From positions 1-45,045 of the forward strand of contig NZ_WNKT01000033.1 in NCBI RefSeq assembly GCF_009720725.1: a stretch of 45,045 nucleotides of DNA. Reading direction: 5' to 3'. Position 1 is the first letter of the stretch, and every line of letters starts with the position of its first letter. The translations under genes were made by a program, and so were the position numbers. Below, piece by piece: positions 9,458 to 19,481 of the stretch. This DNA is from Allochromatium palmeri (GTDB lineage: Bacteria; Pseudomonadota; Gammaproteobacteria; Chromatiales; Chromatiaceae). The notes beneath the pieces were generated by a model. It saw nothing but the letters and a program-made list of their open reading frames with translations. It was not told the DNA's origin and did no database searches.

Positions 9458-10676
9458 GCACCTGGAATCAGGCCGCGCGGCGGCCTATGACCTGCCCGAT
9501 GCCTCGGGCCACTTCGGCCCCTATGGTGGGCTGTTCGTGCCTGAGACGCTGATGCATCCGCTGGAAGAACTGCGTCTGGCCTACGAACGCTGCAAGGCCG
9601 ATCCGGACTTTCAGGCCGAGATGGACGCCGATCTGCGCGACTACGTAGGCCGACCCTCGCCGCTCTATCACGCCGAGCGCTGGAGCCGTGAGCTGGGCGG
9701 GGCGCAGATCTATCTCAAGCGCGAAGATCTCAACCACACCGGCGCACACAAGGTCAACAACACCATCGGTCAGGCGCTGCTCGCCAAGCGCATGGGCAAG
9801 ACCCGCATCATCGCCGAGACCGGTGCCGGTCAGCACGGCGTCGCCAGCGCCACAGTCGCCGCGCGGCTGGGTCTGGAGTGCGTGGTCTACATGGGCGAGG
9901 TCGACGTCGCGCGCCAGGAGGCCAATGTCTATCGCATGCGGCTGCTGGGCGCCAGGGTCGTGCCCGTGACCTCCGGCTCGCGCACCCTCAAGGATGCGCT
10001 CAACGAAGCCATGCGCGACTGGGTGACAAACATCGACGACACCTTCTACATCATCGGCACGGTCGCCGGGCCGCATCCCTATCCGATGATGGTGCGCGAC
10101 TTCCAGACCGTGATCGGTCGCGAGGCGCGTGCCCAGATGCTGGAGCGCACCGGACGTCTGCCCGATGCACTGGTGGCCTGTGTCGGCGGCGGCTCGAACG
10201 CGATCGGTCTGTTCCATCCCTTCATCGCGGACACGGATGTGGCGATCTATGGGGTCGAAGCAGGCGGGGCGGGCATCGAGACCGGCCATCATGCCGCGCC
10301 ACTGTGCGCCGGACGTCCGGGCGTGCTGCACGGCAACCGCACCTATTTGATGGAAGACGACAACGGCCAGATCATCGAGACCCATTCGATCTCGGCGGGG
10401 CTGGACTATCCGGGCGTCGGTCCCGAACATGCGTGGCTCAAGGACAGCGGACGCGCCCAGTACGTCTCGATCACCGATGACGAGGCGCTCGCGGCCTTCC
10501 ATCACCTGACGCGCACCGAGGGCATCATCCCGGCGCTCGAATCGAGCCATGCGCTCGCCTATGCACACAAGCTCGCGCCGACCCTGCGTCCTGATCAGAG
10601 CATCCTGGTCAATCTCTCCGGTCGGGGAGACAAGGACATGCACACGGTCGCACGTCACGACGGATTGGTCCTATGA
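9426..10676 (+). CDS. trpB: Tryptophan synthase beta chain
   Basis: PLP enzyme that condenses indole with serine, acting as an alpha2-beta2 complex with TrpA. The PLP Lys is in [13 protein letters not shown]. The phosphate-binding loop [12 protein letters not shown] and the closing [13 protein letters not shown] motif are present. Its 416 residues are full length, and the N terminus ([16 protein letters not shown]) is the typical one. AAGGGG precedes the ATG within the end of trpF. It overlaps trpA by four bases (ATGA). Confidence 0.97.
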   Translation: MAINADTRQAEHLESGRAAAYDLPDASGHFGPYGGLFVPETLMHPLEELRLAYERCKADPDFQAEMDADLRDYVGRPSPLYHAERWSRELGGAQIYLKREDLNHTGAHKVNNTIGQALLAKRMGKTRIIAETGAGQHGVASATVAARLGLECVVYMGEVDVARQEANVYRMRLLGARVVPVTSGSRTLKDALNEAMRDWVTNIDDTFYIIGTVAGPHPYPMMVRDFQTVIGREARAQMLERTGRLPDALVACVGGGSNAIGLFHPFIADTDVAIYGVEAGGAGIETGHHAAPLCAGRPGVLHGNRTYLMEDDNGQIIETHSISAGLDYPGVGPEHAWLKDSGRAQYVSITDDEALAAFHHLTRTEGIIPALESSHALAYAHKLAPTLRPDQSILVNLSGRGDKDMHTVARHDGLVL

Positions 10677-11482
10677 GCCGCATCGCACAGCGTTTCGAAC
10701 AACTGAAGGCGCAGGGTCGTACCGCGCTCATTCCCTTCGTCACCGCCGGCGATCCAGGGCCGGCGACCACGGTGCCGCTGATGCACGCCATGGTCGAAGC
10801 CGGTGCCGACATCATCGAGCTGGGCGTGCCCTTCTCCGATCCGATGGCCGATGGTCCGGTGATCCAGCGTGCCACCGAACGGGCGCTGGCTCAGGGTGTG
10901 CGGCTGGCTGATGTGCTGGAGATCGTGCGGGCGTTCCGCGAGCGCGACAATGAGACGCCCGTGGTGCTCATGGGTTATCTCAACCCGATCGAGATCATGG
11001 GTTATACCGCGTTCGCCGAGCGGGCGAATGCGGCTGGGGTCGATGGCGCACTGATCGTCGACTTGCCGCCGGAAGAAGGACATGAACTGGTCACGACGCT
11101 GAAAGCGCAGGGGCTGGATCTGGTCTATCTGCTGGCGCCGACCTCGACTGAGGATCGGATCAGGCGCATCGGCACCGTGGCGTCGGGCTTCGTCTATTAC
11201 GTTTCGGTCAAGGGCGTGACCGGCGCGGCGAATCTCGACACGGCGGATGTCGCTGAGCATCTGGCGCGGATCCGAGCAACCGTCGATCTTCCGGTCGGTG
11301 TCGGCTTTGGCATCAGGGATGCTGAAACCGCCGCGCGCGTGGCCGAGGTCGCTGATGCGGTGATCGTCGGCAGTGCCATCGTCGGGCGGATCGAAGCGCT
11401 CGTCGAGACGCCTGAGCGTATCCCGGAGACGGTCGGCGCCTTTCTCGCCGAGCTGCGCGCCGCGATCGATAGCGTCCGTTGA
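10673..11482 (+). CDS. trpA: Tryptophan synthase alpha chain
   Basis: Cleaves indole-3-glycerol phosphate to indole, which is passed to TrpB. The 269-residue TIM barrel has the signature [17 protein letters not shown] with the catalytic Glu, the Asp of [11 protein letters not shown], the flexible loop VKGVTGA, and GVGFGIRD. The start overlaps the trpB stop, so the subunits are coupled. accD follows after 47 bases. Confidence 0.97.
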   Translation: MSRIAQRFEQLKAQGRTALIPFVTAGDPGPATTVPLMHAMVEAGADIIELGVPFSDPMADGPVIQRATERALAQGVRLADVLEIVRAFRERDNETPVVLMGYLNPIEIMGYTAFAERANAAGVDGALIVDLPPEEGHELVTTLKAQGLDLVYLLAPTSTEDRIRRIGTVASGFVYYVSVKGVTGAANLDTADVAEHLARIRATVDLPVGVGFGIRDAETAARVAEVADAVIVGSAIVGRIEALVETPERIPETVGAFLAELRAAIDSVR

Positions 11483-11529
11483 TCCAGCGACCTATACACT
11501 GAAACCCACGTCCAGAGCACACAACGACG

Positions 11530-12483
11530 ATGGAAGAATCCACCAAATCCAAGGCAAAGGCCCAGGCCAGCGCCACCGTGAAGCAGGCCATGGACAAGGG
11601 CATGAGCTGGTTCGAGAAGCTCATTCCAGACCGCATCCGGATCGACGCCAACACCAAGCGCGCCGTGCCCGAGGGCGTCTGGGCCAAGTGTCCGGGCTGT
11701 AGCGCCATCCTCTATCGCGCCGAGCTGGAGCGCAATCTGGAGGTCTGCCCCAAGTGCAGTCATCACAACCGCTTGAGTGCACGCCGGCGACTGGAAGCCT
11801 TTCTCGATCCGGATTGTCGCGAGGAGATCGGCGCCGATCTCGAATCGCTCGATCCGCTCAAGTTCAAGGATCTGAAGAAATACAAGGACCGGCTCGTCGC
11901 GGCCCAGAAGCAGTCGTCCGAGAAGGAGGCGCTGATCGTGATGCGCGGGCGGCTCAAGGATACGCCCATCGTGGCGGCGGCCTTTGAGTTTGGCTTCATG
12001 GGTGGGTCCATGGGGTCGGTGGTCGGCGAGCGCTTCGTGCGTGGCGTCGAAGCGGCGATCGAGCAGAACTCGCCCTATGTCTGCTTCTCGGCCAGCGGCG
12101 GGGCGCGGATGCAGGAGAGTCTGTTTTCGCTGATGCAGATGGCCAAGACCAGCGCGGCCCTGGCGCGGATGCGCGAGCGTTCGCTGCCCTTCATCTCGGT
12201 CATGACCGATCCGACCATGGGCGGTGTTTCGGCCAGTCTGGCGATGCTCGGTGACATCAATGTCGCCGAACCCAATGCCCTGATCGGCTTCGCAGGTCCG
12301 CGCGTCATCGAGCAGACGGTGCGCGAGCAGTTGCCCGAAGGCTTTCAGCGCAGTGAATTTCTGCTGGACAAGGGCGCGCTCGACATGATCATCGACCGGC
12401 GTGATCTGCGTGAACGATTGGCCGATCTGCTGGCGCTGCTCATGCACCGTCCGCGTTACTGCCGCACCGTGGTGCCGGTCTGA
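11530..12483 (+). CDS. accD: Acetyl-CoA carboxylase carboxyltransferase subunit beta
   Basis: Beta subunit of the carboxyltransferase that moves CO2 from biotinyl-AccB to acetyl-CoA, the first step of fatty acid synthesis. A zinc ribbon is formed by two CxxC pairs, in [10 protein letters not shown] (~56-65) and VCPKCSHHN (~77-85). The carboxyltransferase fold carries [11 protein letters not shown] and [18 protein letters not shown]. The protein has 317 residues. Its partners accB and accC lie 27 kb away in this window, and accA is not present. The trpA-accD-folC order is common in proteobacteria. Confidence 0.97.
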   Translation: MEESTKSKAKAQASATVKQAMDKGMSWFEKLIPDRIRIDANTKRAVPEGVWAKCPGCSAILYRAELERNLEVCPKCSHHNRLSARRRLEAFLDPDCREEIGADLESLDPLKFKDLKKYKDRLVAAQKQSSEKEALIVMRGRLKDTPIVAAAFEFGFMGGSMGSVVGERFVRGVEAAIEQNSPYVCFSASGGARMQESLFSLMQMAKTSAALARMRERSLPFISVMTDPTMGGVSASLAMLGDINVAEPNALIGFAGPRVIEQTVREQLPEGFQRSEFLLDKGALDMIIDRRDLRERLADLLALLMHRPRYCRTVVPV

Positions 12484-12500
12484 GTTCCCGCACGACGCTG

Positions 12501-13790
12501 ATGACAGACAAGGCGCGTTTTACGACGCTCGATGACTGGCTGGAGTGGCAGTCGAGTCTGCATCCGAGCCGGATGGATCTGGGGTTGGAGCGGGTCGGGG
12601 CGGTGTGGGCACGGCTGGCACCTGAGTGCGGGGGCCTGCCGTGTCCGGTGATCACGGTCGGTGGCACCAACGGCAAAGGCTCGACGGTGGCCATGATCGA
12701 GTCGATGGCGCTCGCCGCCGGCTATCGGTGCGGTGTCTATACCTCACCGCATCTGTGTCGCTATAACGAGCGGGTGCGGCTCGATGGCGTGCCGGTCGCG
12801 GATGCGGCGCTGTGCGCGTCCTTTGCGCGGATCGATCAGGCGCGTGGAGAGATTTCGCTGACCTATTTTGAGTTCGGCACGCTGGCGGCACTCGACATCT
12901 TTGCCCGCGCCCAGCCTGATCTGGTGGTGCTGGAAGTCGGACTTGGCGGTCGGCTCGACGCGGTCAATCTGATCGACGCCGAGGTGTCCGTGGTGACCAG
13001 CATCGGGCTGGATCACACCGACTGGCTGGGCGACAGCCTGGAGTCGATCGCGCGTGAGAAGGCCGGGATCTTCCGCGCCGGACGTCCGGCGATTATCAGC
13101 CAGCGCGATGCGCCCGAGACACTGCGCGCGGAGGCGACGCGAATCGGTGCGTTTCCACTCCAGCTCGGGCGCGAACTCGACCAGGCGCGTACCGCTGAGG
13201 GCTGGATCTGGACCGGGCCGGATGGTCAGCGGCTGGCGCTGCCGATTCCGGCGCTGCGCGGTCCCTTCCAGCTCGACAATGCCACGGCCGCTATCGCCGC
13301 CTTGCAGGCGTTGCGTGAGCGGCTGCCGGTTCCGGTCAATGCCCTCCGTGCCGGTCTGCAACGCGCGCGTCTGCCCGGACGCTTTCAGGTCATGCCGGGG
13401 CCGATTCCCTGGATTCTGGATGTCGCCCACAATGGCGAGGCGGCCGAGGCGCTGGCGGCCAATCTGCGTGATTTTGCCTGTGCCGGACGGTTGCGGGCGG
13501 TGCTGGCAGTGCTGGCCGACAAGAATCCTGAGCGGCTCGTGGCGCCGATTTGCGACTGTGTGAGCGATTGGTATCTGGCTCAGAGTGAGGACGCGCGCGC
13601 CATGCCAGTCGAGCAGCTGAGCGAACGCCTGGAGGGGCTGATCGGCGCGAACCGGCGCGGAGCGTTTGCCGGTGTCGCCGAGGCAATCGAGGCCGCTTTA
13701 GCTGCATCTGCGCCCGGTGATGCGTTGCTGATTGTCGGCTCGTTCACGACGGCCGGTCAGGCGCTGCAACATCCCGCCTGTCCGGTATAA
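12501..13790 (+). CDS. folC: Dihydrofolate synthase / folylpolyglutamate synthase
   Basis: Adds glutamate to dihydropteroate and then to folates, ATP-dependent. The Mur-ligase-type P-loop VGGTNGKGSTVAMIES is near residue 54. SPHLCRYNERVR, the GLDHTDWLGDS loop, and the C-terminal-domain start DVAHNGEAAEALA follow. The 429-residue length is normal. The gene ends the rightward biosynthetic run; the dedD-cvpA-purF genes that often follow folC in gammaproteobacteria are replaced here by a leftward, unrelated gene. Confidence 0.95.
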   Translation: MTDKARFTTLDDWLEWQSSLHPSRMDLGLERVGAVWARLAPECGGLPCPVITVGGTNGKGSTVAMIESMALAAGYRCGVYTSPHLCRYNERVRLDGVPVADAALCASFARIDQARGEISLTYFEFGTLAALDIFARAQPDLVVLEVGLGGRLDAVNLIDAEVSVVTSIGLDHTDWLGDSLESIAREKAGIFRAGRPAIISQRDAPETLRAEATRIGAFPLQLGRELDQARTAEGWIWTGPDGQRLALPIPALRGPFQLDNATAAIAALQALRERLPVPVNALRAGLQRARLPGRFQVMPGPIPWILDVAHNGEAAEALAANLRDFACAGRLRAVLAVLADKNPERLVAPICDCVSDWYLAQSEDARAMPVEQLSERLEGLIGANRRGAFAGVAEAIEAALAASAPGDALLIVGSFTTAGQALQHPACPV

Positions 13791-13802
13791 AGCGCGCGGC
13801 GC

Positions 13803-15428
13803 TCAGGCCACGCGCCGCCAATCAGCCTGAATCAGATTGCGCGCCGCGCTCCCAAAGACCAGTCCGACCTCGAACAACCCCCGCCCCGGCGCGCCGCGAT
13901 ACTTGTCGCTATAGCCGCGCGCCTGGATCTGCGCCAGGGCGGGGTTGGCCACTTCGATGGACTCAGCCTCGACGGTGCTCTCCGCTTCATCGGCCACGAC
14001 CTTCGCGGCCGCCGCGCCGCGATCAAGCTTGAGTTCCATGACATAGATGTAACCCGCGAGCCGCACCGTGAGATCGACCTGCCCGTGATTCGTCAGGTCT
14101 TCGGGGATGATCTCGGCATTGAGGCTGGCGAGGAAGGCATAGAGCACGCTGGCATAGTAGCCCTCGGCCTCGGGCAGCGTATTGCCGGTGAAGTTGCGCC
14201 AGGGGATGGCGGCGAACAGTCGTTTGATCGCGGCGACCAGTGCCGGCAGATCACCCTGGGTCAGCGCCTCGGCCAGACCGGCCTTGTAGCGCAGGCGCTC
14301 GTCGCTGATCTCAGCATAGGCCGCGATGAACTGATTGTTCAGCGCGGTACGTACTTCCTGATTCGGTATCCGCAAACGAAAGCTGAGTTCACCCCATGTC
14401 TGCTGGGTCGATTCCACCGTCAGATAGCCGCTTTGAAACAGCAGGGTGATGGGATTGATGCGCTCGACATCGAAGGAGTCGAGGATTTCCTCGCTGACCT
14501 CGATCTGCTCCAAACTGGGCAGGAAGTAGCGCCGGCGCCGGAACAGCTTGATGAGAAAGCTCGGGCTGCCCGTCTCAAACCAGTAGTTGCGGAAGCTGCG
14601 GTTCTCGCTGATGAACAGCAGGATGTCATAGGGGTTGTAGACCGGCTCGCCGAGAAAGGCGTAACCGTTGTACCAGCGTCGGACCTCGTCCCAATCGACG
14701 CCTGCCAGATGGGCGCCAAAGGTACTCTCCAGATCCGACTGGGTATAGCCGCAAATGGTTGCAAACTGCGGACTCAGGGTGATGTCGCGCAACTGATTGA
14801 GTCCCGAGAATAGACTGACCTTACTAAACTTGGTCACGCCGGTCATGAAGACGAAGCGCAGATGGGCATCCTGGGCCTTGAGCACCGAGTAGAGATTCTT
14901 GAGTCCCTCGCGGATCTCGGCGGCGCGTTCGGGGTGGTCGATATTGTCGAGGATCGGTTTGTCGTACTCATCGACCAGGACCACGACCGGCTGGCCGTAA
15001 TGCGTGTGGGCGTGGCGGATCAGATCACCGAAACAGCCGGGAATATCGTTGTCGTGCCAGTCACATTCGATGTCGAGACGCTCGCCGTTGTCCTCGATCA
15101 AGCGCCGAATGCGTTGATCCAGAGCCGCGCGGCTGTCGATCACCCCGGCGGCAAAATCCAGCACGATGACTGGATAACGCTGTTCCCAGTCCCAGCGATC
15201 ATGGATATAGAGTCCACGAAAGAGCGCCTCGCTCCCCTCGAACAGTTCCTTGAGCGTATCGACGAACAGGCTCTTGCCGAAGCGGCGCGGGCGCGAGAGA
15301 AAATACGCCTTACCGTTCTCGATCAAGGCCAGCGCGTGCGCGGTTTTATCCACATAGGCGCAGTCTCGCTCGATGATCTGGCTGAAGGTCTGGATGCTGA
15401 TCGGTAGCAGTCGCTTTACATCAGGCAT
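13803..15428 (-). CDS. AAA-ATPase-like / PD-(D/E)XK nuclease-like protein (PF09820-PF08011 type)
   Basis: A 541-residue two-domain protein. The N-terminal half is the AAA-ATPase-like family, with YVDKT (~25-29), the variant P-loop SRPRRFGKSLFVDTL (~45-59) and the Walker-B-like VVVLVDEYDKPI (~165). The C-terminal part matches PDDEXK_9: an acidic residue in QVDLTV followed by YVMELKLDRG (~465), the expected D...ExK layout. The ATG at 15428 is chosen over upstream in-frame codons because MPDVKRLLPIS is the usual family start. The biological role is unknown; members are often multicopy in a genome. It interrupts the usual folC neighbourhood, is convergent with folC, and is probably an acquired single-gene cassette. 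Confidence 0.9.
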   Translation of the reverse strand: MPDVKRLLPISIQTFSQIIERDCAYVDKTAHALALIENGKAYFLSRPRRFGKSLFVDTLKELFEGSEALFRGLYIHDRWDWEQRYPVIVLDFAAGVIDSRAALDQRIRRLIEDNGERLDIECDWHDNDIPGCFGDLIRHAHTHYGQPVVVLVDEYDKPILDNIDHPERAAEIREGLKNLYSVLKAQDAHLRFVFMTGVTKFSKVSLFSGLNQLRDITLSPQFATICGYTQSDLESTFGAHLAGVDWDEVRRWYNGYAFLGEPVYNPYDILLFISENRSFRNYWFETGSPSFLIKLFRRRRYFLPSLEQIEVSEEILDSFDVERINPITLLFQSGYLTVESTQQTWGELSFRLRIPNQEVRTALNNQFIAAYAEISDERLRYKAGLAEALTQGDLPALVAAIKRLFAAIPWRNFTGNTLPEAEGYYASVLYAFLASLNAEIIPEDLTNHGQVDLTVRLAGYIYVMELKLDRGAAAAKVVADEAESTVEAESIEVANPALAQIQARGYSDKYRGAPGRGLFEVGLVFGSAARNLIQADWRRVA

Positions 15429-15503
15429 GGCGGCACGTCCAAATAATCTGTCGTGCCGGCCATTGTCGGACACTCGATGGGCGGCGGCCAGTGCCTGCGG
15501 TAT

Positions 15504-16589
15504 TCAGCGACTGGCGTTCAACGCATAGGGCGCGGGGTTCAGGATTGGCTCGCGATCGAGCATGAGATCGACCATGAGCCGCGCTGAAGCTGGCCCCATG
15601 ACCAATCCGTTGCGGAAATGCCCGGCGTTGAAATACAGCCCCTCGATCCCCGGATAGGCGCCGATGTAGGGGATTCCGCTCGGCGAGCCGGGACGCAATC
15701 CTGACCAGTGATCCTCGATCGGCGTGCGTCTGAGCACGGGGAAAAGCTCGATGGCGTCGTTGTAGAGCGCTTCCTTGTCCTCAGCCGTGGTGCGCTTGAC
15801 GAATCCGGCGTGTTCGAGCGTGCTGCCGAAGAGCACGCGCCCGTCGCGGCGCGGAATGGCATAGCGGCCGGCGTGCAGGGTGATGTGGTTGATCTGCCCC
15901 GGCTTGGCATGGAACAGCAGCATCTGGCCGCGCACCGGCTGGATGTCCGGCGGCGTGCCAAGCTGTTCGAGCAGCTTGGCGGTCCAGGCGCCGGCGCAGA
16001 TGACGACGCGCTTGGCCTCGACCTGGCCCTTGGGTGTGCGCACGCCGCACACGCGCCCGTCCGCGACCAGCAGTTCGCACACCTCCTCACGTTCGCGCAG
16101 ATCGATGCGCTTTTCGAGCGCGCGCCGGACCGCCTTGGACAATCGGGGGGGCCGCAGTTGAGCAATACCGGGCAGGAGCAGGGCGCGCGCGGGACGCGGC
16201 CCAAGTTCTGGCTCGATGGCGTGTGGTGCCGGTTCCTGGAGGATCTCGATCGGCTGGCCATGACGCGCACCCCAGTCGAGCGCCTGGTCAAGATCTTCGT
16301 CGTCCAGGACCAGCATGCCGTTGATCGTGAACTCGGGGTCGATCCCGGTTTCGTCGAGGAGCTGCGTGGTCAGCGCAGGGTAGACGGTTTGACTCCAGCG
16401 CGACAGGGCCGTGATCGGCTCGGGCGCGCGCCAGGGATAGAGCGGCGAGATAATGCCGCCACCGGCCCAGGAAGACTCGCGCCCGGTCTGGCCCATCTCG
16501 ATCAGCGTGACCTCGGCGCCCGACAGACGCAGTTCGCGCGCGGTCAGCAGACCGATGATGCCGCCGCCGATAACCAGCACATCCCGCAT
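15504..16589 (-). CDS. thiO: Glycine oxidase ThiO-like FAD-dependent oxidoreductase
   Basis: FAD enzyme of the D-amino-acid/glycine oxidase family. ThiO oxidises glycine to iminoglycine for the thiazole ring of thiamine. The dinucleotide-binding motif VIGGGIIGLLTARELRLSG starts at residue 5. The SSWAGGGIISPLYPW segment, VRGQMLLF, and the C-terminal GLYFNAGHFRNGLVMGPAS are characteristic. The start at 16589 follows GAGGA by about eight bases; longer in-frame extensions run into ispH. At 361 residues it is of normal length. It lies 26 bases downstream of ispH on the same strand, so the two probably form an operon. No other thi gene is in the window. Confidence 0.88.
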   Translation of the reverse strand: MRDVLVIGGGIIGLLTARELRLSGAEVTLIEMGQTGRESSWAGGGIISPLYPWRAPEPITALSRWSQTVYPALTTQLLDETGIDPEFTINGMLVLDDEDLDQALDWGARHGQPIEILQEPAPHAIEPELGPRPARALLLPGIAQLRPPRLSKAVRRALEKRIDLREREEVCELLVADGRVCGVRTPKGQVEAKRVVICAGAWTAKLLEQLGTPPDIQPVRGQMLLFHAKPGQINHITLHAGRYAIPRRDGRVLFGSTLEHAGFVKRTTAEDKEALYNDAIELFPVLRRTPIEDHWSGLRPGSPSGIPYIGAYPGIEGLYFNAGHFRNGLVMGPASARLMVDLMLDREPILNPAPYALNASR

Positions 16590-16615
16590 CAGGTGTCCTC
16601 CATCGTTCGAGTTCG

Positions 16616-17581
16616 TTATGAGTCTTGTGCCAGTTCGCGCGGCAGGGCGAAGACGACCTGTTCGCGGATGCCATCCTGCTCGACGACCTCGTCGGCGCCC
16701 CAATCCTTGAGCTGAGCGATGACGCGCTCGACCAGGATCTCGGGTGCCGAGGCGCCGGCCGTGACGCCGAGGCGCGCGCGACCGTCCAGCCAGTCGCGTT
16801 GGATGTCTTCGGGGCCGTCGATCAGATAGGCGGCGCAGCCTTGCTTTTCGGCCAGCTCGCGCAGCCGGTTAGAGTTGGAGCTGTTCGGCGAGCCGACCAC
16901 CAGCATCAGATCGCAGCGCGTGGCCAGATCGCGGATGGCGTCCTGACGGTTCTGGGTGGCGTAGCAGATGTCGCTCTTCTTCGGACCCTGGATCGCCGGA
17001 AAACGCGCCTGGAGCGCGGCGATGATCTCGCGGCTGTCGTCCATCGACAGCGTGGTCTGAGTGACATAGGCCAGGCGTTCGGGATCGGCGACGGTCAGTG
17101 AGGCGACGTCGGCGGCGGTTTCGACCAAATGCATGGCCGCGCCGTTGGCGGTATCGACGAACTGGCCGAGCGTGCCCTCGACTTCGGGATGGCCGCGATG
17201 ACCAATGAGGACGACGCTCACGCCGTTCTTGCAGTGGCGTGCGACTTCCAGATGGACCTTGGTGACCAGCGGGCATGTGGCGTCGAATACTTGCAGACCG
17301 CGCGCTTCAGCCGCCTGACGCACGCTCTGCGGGACGCCGTGGGCGCTGAAGACCAGGGTCGCGTTGTCCGGCACGTCGTCGAGTTCTTCGATGAAGATGG
17401 CGCCACGTTCGCGCAGTCCATCGACGACGAAGCGGTTGTGGACGACTTCGTGGCGAACGTAGATGGGCGCGCCATAGCGTTCGAGTACGCGCTCGACGAT
17501 GGCGATGGCGCGGTCGACGCCGGCGCAGAAGCCGCGTGGGTTGGCGAGTTCGATGGAGAGGGCGTGTTGGTTCGATGTCAT
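16616..17581 (-). CDS. ispH: 4-hydroxy-3-methylbut-2-enyl diphosphate reductase
   Basis: Last enzyme of the MEP isoprenoid pathway, a [4Fe-4S] reductase giving IPP and DMAPP. The three cluster Cys are visible in [12 protein letters not shown] (residue 19), [12 protein letters not shown] (~103) and [11 protein letters not shown] (~204). The active-site TxHG-type segment [19 protein letters not shown] and the [10 protein letters not shown] loop are intact. I start it at the ATG at 17581, which gives 321 residues; a TTG three codons upstream is possible. Upstream lies a large palindromic repeat separating it from purB. Confidence 0.96.
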   Translation of the reverse strand: MTSNQHALSIELANPRGFCAGVDRAIAIVERVLERYGAPIYVRHEVVHNRFVVDGLRERGAIFIEELDDVPDNATLVFSAHGVPQSVRQAAEARGLQVFDATCPLVTKVHLEVARHCKNGVSVVLIGHRGHPEVEGTLGQFVDTANGAAMHLVETAADVASLTVADPERLAYVTQTTLSMDDSREIIAALQARFPAIQGPKKSDICYATQNRQDAIRDLATRCDLMLVVGSPNSSNSNRLRELAEKQGCAAYLIDGPEDIQRDWLDGRARLGVTAGASAPEILVERVIAQLKDWGADEVVEQDGIREQVVFALPRELAQDS

Positions 17582-17663
17582 GGTCGTCAAGAATAGGCGA
17601 TGCTGTCGGGTTGAAACAGAGAGCCAAAGTAGGGTTTTCTGGCTAGGGTTCCGGCCAAGGCAC

Positions 17664-17765
17664 GGCTTGGGGTACCGGCATCGGGGGGACGCCGTGAATA
17701 CATCCTTGTAGGCTTGACGACCGCATCCATGCGGTCGACACCCCCCGACACCGGTACCCCAAGCC
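17664..17765. repeat. Large imperfect palindrome with internal hairpins (REP/MITE-like intergenic repeat)
   Basis: Two 25-base arms, 17664-17688 and 17741-17765, are inverted copies with only two mismatches (23 of 25 pair). They enclose 52 bases. Inside are a second perfect hairpin at 17719-17736 (GACCGCA / TGCGGTC around TCCA) and a small TACA/TGTA hairpin in TACATCCTTGTA (17699-17710). The whole can fold as one long stem with sub-hairpins. It sits between purB (ending 31 bases to the right) and ispH, so it would be at the 3' end of purB mRNA. No T-run follows, so a simple intrinsic terminator is unlikely. It has the look of a dispersed genomic repeat, but no second copy is in the window. 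Confidence 0.75.
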
Positions 17766-17795
17766 TTGACGTCCGTGCGATCTGAGATGTCGGGC

Positions 17796-19243
<1,448 letters not shown>

Positions 19244-19278
19244 TTTTCAATCACCCTTGCGGGTGATTGCGGAATCTT

Positions 19279-19365
19279 TGGTGCCGAGGAGAGGACTCGA
19301 ACCTCCACGAGCTTTCGCCCACATGGACCTGAACCATGCGCGTCTACCAATTCCGCCACCTCGGC
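19279..19365 (-). tRNA. tRNA-Leu (anticodon CAG)
   Basis: Read on the minus strand, this is a class II tRNA with a GCCGAGG/CCTCGGC acceptor stem, D-arm AATTGGTAGACGC, anticodon loop TTCAGGT (anticodon CAG, reading CUG), a long variable arm, T-loop GTTCGAGTC, discriminator A and an encoded CCA (19279-19281). It is transcribed from its own strong promoter and ends at the hairpin at 19212-19243. Confidence 0.96.
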
Positions 19366-19414
19366 AGTCACTGTTTGCGTTGGCTTTTTTGCCTCGCCCC
19401 CAGTGGAGACGCGC

Positions 19415-19443
19415 ATATTAGTGAGACAGGATGACCCTGTCAA
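19415..19443 (-). promoter_or_regulatory. Sigma70-type promoter for tRNA-Leu
   Basis: On the minus strand: TTGACA (19438-19443), a 17-base spacer, then TAATAT (19415-19420). This is a consensus -35 at ideal spacing with a five-of-six -10. Transcription would begin near 19408, leaving a ~40-base 5' leader before the tRNA. Confidence 0.8.
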
Positions 19444-19481
19444 GGGTACACTAACACTTTATTCGCAACGACCCTTCTATA

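Noticed and set aside
17664-17765. Simple Rho-independent terminator of purB
   Set aside because: The stem is far longer than needed, encloses further hairpins, and no T-run follows on the purB strand.
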